Assembly: GCA_035341015.1 (NCBI GenBank)
Contig: DAOQUL010000064.1
Span: 1-24,873 of the forward strand
From: JAKQIM01 sp029557965
Lineage (GTDB): Bacteria; Chloroflexota; Anaerolineae; Anaerolineales; UBA4823
Length of the DNA stretch: 24,873 bases
Reading direction: 5' to 3'
Shown here: piece after piece, positions 8,093-14,657 of the stretch
Numbering within the stretch: position 1 is the first letter of the stretch
Layout: each line of letters begins with the position of its first letter
Notes under the pieces: model-generated
Databases searched by the model: none
What the model saw: the letters and a program-made list of their open reading frames with translations, nothing else
Told to the model about the DNA's origin: nothing
Program-made: the position numbers and the translations under genes

Positions 8093-8362
8093 CTATGGCG
8101 TTGGGGTTGTTGTAGCTGGAACAGGGCTGGGGGTGATGGTGACGGTTGGGGCAAACGTGCTTTCGACCGTAACCCACCAGCCAGGCGTTTCGGTAAGTGC
8201 AGGAGAGGCGGTGACGGCCTCGACCGGCATCCACTCTGTTGCTGTCGCAACCCGGCCGCCGCTGACCGGATTGAACTGTAATCCGAGCAGGGCGAGCGCC
8301 AGCAGAACAAATACAAGGACAAAGGCATAGACGGTTTTCTTGTGGTTTGGAGGACGAATCAT
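8093..8362 (-). CDS. Small membrane-anchored protein with Thr/Pro-rich external tail
   Basis: The protein of 89 residues has a basic N-terminus (MIRPPNHKK), one strong membrane helix at 11-29, and a C-terminal part rich in Thr, Pro and Val ending in TPSPVPATTTPTP. By the positive-inside rule the tail faces outward. The ribosome site TAGGAG overlaps the stop of the large ATPase gene, so translation probably follows from it. The design (anchor plus Thr/Pro tail) repeats that of cpaB and of the 422-residue membrane protein in this operon, suggesting a shared environment in the cell wall. Function unknown. Confidence 0.7.
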   Translation of the reverse strand: MIRPPNHKKTVYAFVLVFVLLALALLGLQFNPVSGGRVATATEWMPVEAVTASPALTETPGWWVTVESTFAPTVTITPSPVPATTTPTP

Positions 8363-8377
8363 AGATTGAACAATCTC

Positions 8378-11300
8378 CTAGAGAGTGATCTCGCCAAGCG
8401 TGTTCAGAATGTCCTCGTCGTTTGGCTCGGGGACGGTCAGCATCATCGGCTTGAATAAGATCGGCTGCTGCATCTCGCGCTCACGGTCATAAGGGAAGCG
8501 TCCGACCACCTGGCCGATCTGAATGTTCGACAGGAAGCGCGGCCACTCCTCATCTCGGAAGCCCTTGGGAGAGCGCGCCAGGGATGAAACGGCAATGTCT
8601 TTGTCCTTGACGCTCTTGAGAAAAGCGATCATCAGGTTGTTGCAGGACGAAATGATGTCTGGGGGGATCAGGGATGGGGCCTGGGTGATAACGTGCAGGC
8701 GGCAGCGGTACTTGCGCGCGTCGCGGAACATATCGCCAAAGCGCTGCGAGGTAGAAACACCACCGCTGTCGTCATCCCCGCCGCCGTCGCTCACCCCACC
8801 AAAAATCTTATTGGCTTCCTCGAAGAAGATTTGCAGTAACGGCTCGCCGGACACCTCGTTCACGCGCCGGGCCACCATATCGGTATAGAGATGCCAGCCC
8901 GCCCAACCGAGCAAAAAAGCCTTGCCGAAATCGTCCAGGAAAGCGCCGCCTTCGATGACCGCGATCCCCCAGGGGCGGGCCAGGTCTTCAAGCGGCGTAG
9001 CGCTGGGACCGGCGGCAAATTGGGCCGCCGCCGCGCCCTGCACCAGGGGGTTCAACCGGAAGATGATACCGTCCAGCACGCCCTGCAGCATGGTATCGCG
9101 TGGGGCTACCCCGGCGCGCTTGTTCTCGATCTCGTTGTAGAGGTCCATCAGGCCGACCCGCGACGAACGCAGCACCGCCAGTGCCTGGCGTTGGTCACGT
9201 GTCAGGTTGCTCAGCGGCGTGCCAACCTGGGCAGAGATCAAAGCTTCTTCTTCGGGATCTCTGACAGACCCCCACTCAGCATCCCCACGCACCAGGGGAT
9301 CATCAACCAGCACCCCGGCGCGCAGGTACACGTCGCGCAGCGCGTTCAGCAGCTCCTGCTTTTGCCGCTTCACGCCCAGCTTGGCAATTGAGCCAAAGAT
9401 ATCGGCAAAGGCCCGCCACTGCGTTTCGGGGCTGATCTGCCGCCCAATTTGGAGCGGGTTCCAGCGGAAAGGACGCGCCGCATCCGGCCAGAGCTGGAGG
9501 ATGTTGACGTGCCCTTCCAGCCCCGGCGCATTGAGCAGCTGACGCCAGCCGGCGCCGAAGTCGAGCACCACGGTGCGGGTGTGCCAGCGCAGGGTCGTTT
9601 CGTAAGCCATGGTGATTGCTGCCACCGACTTACCCCAGCCGGTATCACCAGCGAACATCGTGTGCATCAGGCGGTTCATATCCAGCCGCACCGGCGTATT
9701 GGTCAGCTCAGCCGTTTCGGGTGAATACTGGTGGCCAAGCACCACATCGCCCGGCATATTGGGATAGAAGCCCATCCCTTTCGGGATCGGGGCCATGACG
9801 GTTGTGGCTGTGCCTTCCTCGAACAGACCTGGTGCAGTGTAAGCGGCCAACTGGCGCGGTACGAGCATGGTGGAGAAGCGGGTCAGGAAGTATCCGCCCA
9901 GCGGATCATCGCCGTCCACCCCGCCGTAATGCAGCCAGGCCAGGGCGTGATCGCGAATATCCTGCGCGTCCTTCCCCTCGGGTTGGACAGTCAGCACCGG
10001 AACGGGAACGCCGGGGCCGTGGAAAGCCTGGGGGACCAGGGCGCGCGCTGCGGCCTGGGCCTGGTCGGTGGATGTGAAGATCACCGCATCGGTGAAGAAA
10101 CCGCCCTCGGCCGAGGCTTCGTTGGCCTGTGCTTCATACTGGCGCAGGATCTCGGTCACACGCATGGCGACATCATCCTCCATTTGCCAGGAGCGGCCGA
10201 TCGAGATGCCAGGCACCAGGCCGGAGGAAAGACCGCTGGAGAAACCCGTCCCCAGGGCACGTCCGATCGCGGCGCCGGTTGCCAGGCCTTCTGTGTGTGA
10301 GCGGGCCGCACTCTGGCTCGTTCCATCGGCTTTACCCCAGGTATCGGCTGTGCCTTCGGTATGGGCCCAGGAGCGCGAGACGGAGTGCGATTCGGATGTT
10401 CCGTCTGCCGTGCCCTTGGAATCTGCGCTGCCTTTGGAATCTGCGCTGCCGACCGAATCGGCAGTACCGCGTGAGAAAGCCACCCCAGAAGAATGGGCCA
10501 CTGAATCGCTGACCGATGAAAAGCCGCTCCCACCCATTGAGACCGTTGTCCCGGAACCGACCGAGGACGATGTACCAACGCTGTCCGTGGAGCCGGTGCC
10601 GCCGCCAACGGATGCTGACTGCCCGGTGCTGGTGGAGAGCGAACTGCCTTCGCTTACTGATGCTGATAAACCTCCACCTACAGACGACGATGTGCCACCG
10701 CCAACGGACGAAGAGCTGCCTTGGCTGGCAGAAGCGGATACGCCCGATGATATAGAGCTGCCAGTCGTATCGCCCCAGGAGTGTGACCCCGAAACGCCGA
10801 GCGACAAATTATTGCTGCCGCTAAGACTCCCCACCTGGCTGCCGGCAATGGATGGTTGAATTGATGCGCTTGTGCCGTGACCGAAACTGGCATTGGCGCC
10901 GATGGAATTGCTGGTGCTGTGAGATGCCGATTCACTCGCGCCCATGCTCGCCCCCACGGACGTGCCGGACGACTGCCCTTTAGACCAGTTGCCGGATTCT
11001 CCCGCAGACCAGTTGCTTGACACGCCTGTCGAGGAACCGGATGACATCCCCGCAGTACTGCCGCTGGACTGCCCTTCTGACCAGTTGCTTGAGGCCGAAT
11101 CAGAGTGCCCGGCGGATACGCCGCTCGATTCATTGGTGGATGTACTGATCGACCAACTGCTCCCACCTCCTGAACTGGTGGAGTGACTCACGGAGGTGCT
11201 GCTGCTGTCCGTCCGAGACTGGCTCTCAGTGTGGCTCGTGCTGTCGGTGTGTCCAACGCTGTCGGTATGGCCCGCGCTGTCGGTATGCGACTTGCCCCAG

Positions 11301-12202
11301 GCGTGCGTTTCCGAACCACCAACCGAATCGGATTGGCTCTCGGTATGGCTGTAGCTGTCGGTGTGGCTGTTACCGACCCCCTCCGAGATCCCATCGCCTA
11401 TCGAGTGCGCCGTTGACGCGGAGTGCGACTGACTGCCGGAAGTGGCCTGTCCCATCGAAAGCCCTAACGGGATCGCCAGGCTGAAACCGATGCTCATTGC
11501 CCCGCGCTGGCGAGATGCAACGTTGGATGCCACCTGCGCCACTCGTACCAGGCCCTCGGCCATGCGACTGCGCGGCACGCGCCGGGCAGTCACCTGGTAG
11601 ATAAAATCGTGGCGCGCCTGCGCCATGCCGCGAAAGAGGATCTCGTTCTGCTCAGAGGCCAGGTCTTCGCCGGTGTCGTTTGGCAGCGCGCCATCTTTCC
11701 CAAGTGTACGCCGGGTCTGGCGCGGATCGGGATGGCCCAGGAGCGCGGTCACGTTGGCGCTGCGGTTGGTAATGAAATCGATGTACCACTCCACCCACAG
11801 CGAGTTGGGAGGGGCAAGGCGGGACTGCTCGTAGTTGGCGAGCGTGCCGCGCACCGCCGCCAGGTTGCGCATGGCGATGCCGGCAGCTTCGTCGCGCGTA
11901 TCCGCGATCCCTGCGCCGCCGTAGTACTGGACGATGCCCACGTGCTGAGGGGTAAAAATGCCGGCCGCAGAGTACACAAAATCAGCCTTGGCGTTGTACA
12001 ACCCGCGCACTGCCGCCCACTGCTTTTGCAGCAGGTCGTAATCTTCTCGGATGTTCACCGGAATACTGGCCAGTTCGGCCAGGGCCACGGCGCGGAAATA
12101 GGTGAGCGATAAGGCAGGGTCGTCTGTATCGCGCACCAGGAACCAGATATACTGAATTTTGTCGTCTTGTGAAAAGATACCGCTGTCTTGGATGGCGATC
12201 AT
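8378..12202 (-). CDS. VirB4/HerA-type ATPase with long Ser/Gly-rich insert
   Basis: A protein of 1274 residues in three parts. Residues 1-245 form an N-terminal domain. Residues 250-640 are extremely rich in Ser, Gly, Thr, His and Asp, built on SHTDS and SHTES-like units. Residues 670-1274 hold a P-loop motor of the VirB4/TraC/HerA superfamily: Walker A AGDTGWGKSV (851-860), an early strand TRTVVLDFGAG, Walker B PLLQIFFEEANKIFGG (1121-1136) with Glu1128/Glu1129, and VITQAPSLIPPDI (1171-1183). In type IV secretion such ATPases drive substrate transfer across the inner membrane. No membrane helix is obvious, so it would act from the cytoplasm with the neighbouring polytopic protein. It starts two bases after that gene. 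It could instead be a HerA-like DNA translocase; context favours secretion. Confidence 0.85.
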   Translation of the reverse strand: MIAIQDSGIFSQDDKIQYIWFLVRDTDDPALSLTYFRAVALAELASIPVNIREDYDLLQKQWAAVRGLYNAKADFVYSAAGIFTPQHVGIVQYYGGAGIADTRDEAAGIAMRNLAAVRGTLANYEQSRLAPPNSLWVEWYIDFITNRSANVTALLGHPDPRQTRRTLGKDGALPNDTGEDLASEQNEILFRGMAQARHDFIYQVTARRVPRSRMAEGLVRVAQVASNVASRQRGAMSIGFSLAIPLGLSMGQATSGSQSHSASTAHSIGDGISEGVGNSHTDSYSHTESQSDSVGGSETHAWGKSHTDSAGHTDSVGHTDSTSHTESQSRTDSSSTSVSHSTSSGGGSSWSISTSTNESSGVSAGHSDSASSNWSEGQSSGSTAGMSSGSSTGVSSNWSAGESGNWSKGQSSGTSVGASMGASESASHSTSNSIGANASFGHGTSASIQPSIAGSQVGSLSGSNNLSLGVSGSHSWGDTTGSSISSGVSASASQGSSSSVGGGTSSSVGGGLSASVSEGSSLSTSTGQSASVGGGTGSTDSVGTSSSVGSGTTVSMGGSGFSSVSDSVAHSSGVAFSRGTADSVGSADSKGSADSKGTADGTSESHSVSRSWAHTEGTADTWGKADGTSQSAARSHTEGLATGAAIGRALGTGFSSGLSSGLVPGISIGRSWQMEDDVAMRVTEILRQYEAQANEASAEGGFFTDAVIFTSTDQAQAAARALVPQAFHGPGVPVPVLTVQPEGKDAQDIRDHALAWLHYGGVDGDDPLGGYFLTRFSTMLVPRQLAAYTAPGLFEEGTATTVMAPIPKGMGFYPNMPGDVVLGHQYSPETAELTNTPVRLDMNRLMHTMFAGDTGWGKSVAAITMAYETTLRWHTRTVVLDFGAGWRQLLNAPGLEGHVNILQLWPDAARPFRWNPLQIGRQISPETQWRAFADIFGSIAKLGVKRQKQELLNALRDVYLRAGVLVDDPLVRGDAEWGSVRDPEEEALISAQVGTPLSNLTRDQRQALAVLRSSRVGLMDLYNEIENKRAGVAPRDTMLQGVLDGIIFRLNPLVQGAAAAQFAAGPSATPLEDLARPWGIAVIEGGAFLDDFGKAFLLGWAGWHLYTDMVARRVNEVSGEPLLQIFFEEANKIFGGVSDGGGDDDSGGVSTSQRFGDMFRDARKYRCRLHVITQAPSLIPPDIISSCNNLMIAFLKSVKDKDIAVSSLARSPKGFRDEEWPRFLSNIQIGQVVGRFPYDREREMQQPILFKPMMLTVPEPNDEDILNTLGEITL
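10283..11455 (-). repeat. Low-complexity Ser/Gly/His-rich coding repeats inside the VirB4-like gene
   Basis: Codons for residues 250-640 of the large ATPase form imperfect short tandem units. The first third is built on SHTDS/SHTES (for example HTDSAGHTDSVGHTDSTSHT), the middle on NWS-G-S-G units, and the last third on SADSKGSADSKGTADG. At the DNA level the units share blocks such as the codons for GTDS and HTDS but are not exact, so the segment is old or under selection rather than a fresh expansion. The frame stays open throughout, which supports real coding function. Confidence 0.8.
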
Positions 12203-12204
12203 TT

Positions 12205-12768
12205 TTAATCCTGATCTCGGGCGCGCAGCGTATTGATCAGCTCATCCGGCTTGCCCGTGCCAGGGATGGGCGGGTGGGCGAGCAGGGCCTGCACCAGAAT
12301 GCCCAGATAGGCCAGCGGGACGCCGTAGATGCCAATAGCGCCCATGATGCCGATATAACTTTGCCCCTGGGCCGCAAGCGCGCTTTCGCTGGCTGCTTGC
12401 TTCATGTAGAGCTGGAAAAGGCCGATACCGATGCCGATCACGGAGTAGGTCGCCAGCCCGCCGAGCGCCCGCCAGTGCAGGCTGGCCGGGTTGAACTTTT
12501 CCAGGTAGACGCCGATGATGGCAGCCGCGGCCATGATCAGAAGCAGAATAGGGACCGGCATGGGCGCTACCAGCGAGGCAAGCAGGGTCACGGCAGAAAT
12601 TCCCCAGCCCCAGCGGCGGTGTTCGATTGGGCCGCGCATCACAAGCACGACCAAGGCGGGGACGAGCAGAACGGCATACCAGTTCTGCGCCATCGAGTAG
12701 AGCAGCACCAGCAGGCCGTTGAGCACCCAGACAAACGGATAGAGGAGTAAGTTCCAGTTGAAGTCCAT
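12205..12768 (-). CDS. Polytopic membrane protein, possible channel subunit
   Basis: A protein of 187 residues with about five to six membrane helices: two near 8-50 (WNLLLYPFVWVLNGLLVLLY, then VLLVPALVVLV), two near 55-87, one near 108-122, and one near 138-165. The last 20 residues are polar and probably cytoplasmic. It ends two bases before the VirB4-like gene. A small polytopic protein directly before a VirB4-type ATPase is reminiscent of VirB3- or VirB6-like membrane partners in type IV systems, but I see no sequence motif to prove this. Start ATG 12768 lacks a clear ribosome site and may rely on coupling to the preceding gene six bases upstream. Confidence 0.75.
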   Translation of the reverse strand: MDFNWNLLLYPFVWVLNGLLVLLYSMAQNWYAVLLVPALVVLVMRGPIEHRRWGWGISAVTLLASLVAPMPVPILLLIMAAAAIIGVYLEKFNPASLHWRALGGLATYSVIGIGIGLFQLYMKQAASESALAAQGQSYIGIMGAIGIYGVPLAYLGILVQALLAHPPIPGTGKPDELINTLRARDQD

Positions 12769-12774
12769 AGGCTT

Positions 12775-13656
12775 TTAGGGAGAAGTCAGGGTCACGTCGA
12801 GCAGGTAAGATTCAACCAGGAAGATCAGCTCGGCAATTTGATCGTCCGATTGGGTAGCGGTGATTTTGACCTCGTAATTGCCGGGGTCGGGGTTCTCGAA
12901 ATGAAAGCCCAGGGTGGCAAAAGGTGTACCGATCCCAGACATTGTTGGACTATCGGGACTCATCGGGTAACTGCCCAGCACGTGCGCACCGTAGTAGCGG
13001 GAGGCAAGGTAGCCCTCGATCCAGTCCACGGATGCGCTGGAAAGAGAGATGGACGAGGTGAACGATGTAATTGTCGCTGCCGGGCCATCGCAAGTTGTAT
13101 CTTCCCCAGCATAAGCGGCGATACCGGCGATGGTGATGCCCATCAGGTCAGGGTCTTGACCAAGCACGAGTGGGTAAGGCGGGGTTTGCGTCTTGCTCGT
13201 CATATCGATGCGGGGAGCCTCGTAAACGGGCTCACAGGGCGGCGGATCATTATCGTCACCACCCCCACCACCCCCGCCGTCATCGGCATCCGAGCAACAA
13301 CCCCCTGGAACCACCCAAGATAACCTTTTACAACCATCAGCAACCGAGCTGCACGAGCCAACATCCCATGATGTCGCACATGCGCCATCGCATTCTTTGA
13401 CACCAGTGCTTATATTTTGCACACAATAGGAGTAGTTAGCGGGATGAGTACAAGAAGAGACATACTCGTATTCGGTAATGTCCGTGCAGCACCCAGAAGT
13501 ACAATAGTCACTCGATCCTGGCTCGCAGTATTTCAACGGCGCGCCCAGGGCGCTGCTGACCTGGCACCAGCTGATACCCAACTGGTCGGCAAGAAATGTT
13601 CCCCCTACTACCACAATCAGAAGAATAGTTAGTGAGAGCAGTATACGTCTTCGCAT
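12775..13656 (-). CDS. Membrane-anchored or secreted Cys-rich protein
   Basis: The product has 293 residues. An Arg-rich start (MRRR) and hydrophobic stretch to about residue 24 form a signal or anchor. Residues 30-150 contain about 15 cysteines, several as CC pairs (SGCCTD, GGCCSD). A Gly/Asp-rich hinge follows (about residues 127-138), then a second domain with few cysteines and beta-strand-like patterns ending FENPDPGNYEVKITATQ, resembling an Ig-like fold. The many cysteines suggest disulfide bonds outside the cell. It overlaps the previous gene by 28 bases and has GGAG upstream, so it belongs to the operon. It could be a substrate or an external component of the machine. No family recognised. 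Confidence 0.75.
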   Translation of the reverse strand: MRRRILLSLTILLIVVVGGTFLADQLGISWCQVSSALGAPLKYCEPGSSDYCTSGCCTDITEYEYVSSCTHPANYSYCVQNISTGVKECDGACATSWDVGSCSSVADGCKRLSWVVPGGCCSDADDGGGGGGGDDNDPPPCEPVYEAPRIDMTSKTQTPPYPLVLGQDPDLMGITIAGIAAYAGEDTTCDGPAATITSFTSSISLSSASVDWIEGYLASRYYGAHVLGSYPMSPDSPTMSGIGTPFATLGFHFENPDPGNYEVKITATQSDDQIAELIFLVESYLLDVTLTSP

Positions 13657-14354
13657 TCGGGCAACTCCAATTTGACATCACATTTGGTATCTAACCCCCA
13701 TCCATACAGCACCCAATCGCTCGCCGGCTGACCATCATAGATCATTTGATTGATCGCTCGCGGATGCGCATCGTTGATCGAAAGGGCCAGGGAGCATGTA
13801 GCTTCGTCAGCGAAAAAGTAGCCTGACGATGCACATTTATCCCATTCAATTTGATAGGGTGATTGAACGAAGTGAGTTACATAGGCGGTAAACTGACAAC
13901 CCCTTTCCAGCATTGCGCGTGTCGATTCGATGTCGGGCAGCTCTGTGAAAGAGCGAGATTCGTTGTCTGTGATTGTTCCAAAGACGACCGGAACAATCAA
14001 GACATCGCCGCTCTTATTGGTTGTGTAAGCCTGTACGATTTCGGCTTGAACTGTGTGGACGCCATCCGACAGCGTGCGCTGCTCGAAAATGCCACTGGAT
14101 ACGAATGCATGCACGAATCCCGAAGGCATTTCATCCTCTGGGACAAAGTATGTGCCGCCAGTCCATTCCTTGACCTTTTCTTGCAAATCGCTGAATTTTG
14201 GACTGGTTGTTGATGGACCATCGACAATGGGCGCAGCCGTTGGCGCCGGCGTGTCTTTGTCTGACTGTCGTATCCAGACAAAGACAGCAGCCAGGGCGAT
14301 CAGGAGCACGATCGAGCCGGCGCCCACAATTACAGTATTTCTTGAAACGGTCAT
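13629..14354 (-). CDS. Membrane-anchored extracytoplasmic protein, first gene of the Tad/VirB4-like operon
   Basis: I start it at ATG 14354, 12 bases after a strong AGGAGG; the frame is open further upstream but runs into terminator-like hairpins. The 241-residue protein has one membrane helix (about 7-29), a short Thr/Pro/Ala-rich linker (TPAPTAAP), and an external domain of about 200 residues. That domain carries six cysteines, mostly near the end (KCASS, ATCSL, TKCDV, PECEDVYC). No family recognised. It is the first gene after the lipoprotein terminator and so heads the operon. Its leader contains two further hairpins, which may control the whole operon. Confidence 0.75.
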   Translation of the reverse strand: MTVSRNTVIVGAGSIVLLIALAAVFVWIRQSDKDTPAPTAAPIVDGPSTTSPKFSDLQEKVKEWTGGTYFVPEDEMPSGFVHAFVSSGIFEQRTLSDGVHTVQAEIVQAYTTNKSGDVLIVPVVFGTITDNESRSFTELPDIESTRAMLERGCQFTAYVTHFVQSPYQIEWDKCASSGYFFADEATCSLALSINDAHPRAINQMIYDGQPASDWVLYGWGLDTKCDVKLELPECEDVYCSH

Positions 14355-14382
14355 TGTATAATTTAGCCTCCTGCGGTTAACG

Positions 14383-14424
14383 AAAAAAGCGCACCAAAAA
14401 CCGCAAGATAGAGTTTGATGCGCT
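14383..14424 (-). terminator. Terminator-like hairpin upstream of the operon start
   Basis: On the minus strand the RNA reads AGCGCATCAAAC, a loop of about 12 bases, then GTTTTTGGTGCGCT and TTTTTT. The stem has about 12 pairs including one G-U, and the U-run follows directly. It sits only 20 bases before the ribosome site of the 14354 gene, so if it works fully it would shut off the operon. Confidence 0.6.
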
Positions 14425-14435
14425 CGCAAAAGGCC

Positions 14436-14460
14436 AAAAAGCCCCCCAGTAGAGGGACTG
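14436..14460 (-). terminator. Second terminator-like hairpin in the operon leader
   Basis: On the minus strand AGTCCC pairs with GGGGCT across a short loop (one G-U pair), followed by TTTTTGG. The stem is short but GC-rich. Together with the hairpin at 14383-14424 it makes a tandem pair about 100 bases after the lipoprotein gene's own terminator. Confidence 0.45.
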
Positions 14461-14546
14461 AACAAATTGCTTGCTGCAAGCAAAGCGGAAACGCCTTCTT
14501 TGCCGCAGGCAAGGCCGGGTTATGAAGCCGGGCAGTGACCTTAAAC

Positions 14547-14591
14547 AAAAAAGGCGTACCGCCCGAACTCACATCCGGGTTTTAGTACGCC
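14547..14591 (-). terminator. Rho-independent terminator of the beta-propeller lipoprotein gene
   Basis: On the minus strand GGCGTAC pairs with GTACGCC, and an inner ACCCG pairs with CGGGC, followed by TTTTTTG. It lies about 65 bases after the lipoprotein stop at 14658 and is the clearest terminator in the window. Confidence 0.8.
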
Positions 14592-14657
14592 ACGTTTTGT
14601 ATTCTATATGGGATGGCAGAAAACGTCAAGAGGGGTTGATGCTTACAAATTTATTGG

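Larger units (their letters stand above)
14355..14546 (-). promoter_or_regulatory. Structured leader before the Tad/VirB4-like operon
   Basis: This stretch between the lipoprotein terminator and the first operon gene holds no gene. Read on the minus strand it contains small hairpins (TTGCC-TGC-GGCAA, GCTTGC-A-GCAAGC) and then two terminator-like hairpins, followed by AGGAGG and the start at 14354. I see no clear -35/-10 pair, so transcription might come from readthrough past the lipoprotein terminator or from an unrecognised promoter. Tandem terminators just upstream of a ribosome site suggest attenuation or a riboswitch-like element, but I could not match it to a known aptamer. Confidence 0.4.

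Noticed and set aside
7863..8234. Longer 123-codon version of the small gene
   Set aside because: The first 52 codons overlap the preceding gene and look non-coding; ATG 8078 has a better context.
14354..14483. Upstream extension of the first operon gene to 14483
   Set aside because: The extension passes through two terminator-like hairpins, and the AGGAGG before ATG 14354 gives a better start followed by a good membrane anchor.
14430..14546. Cyclic di-GMP or cobalamin riboswitch
   Set aside because: Fragments such as GCAAAGC and GGTCACTGCCC look suggestive, but the conserved core order and spacing do not match on either strand.
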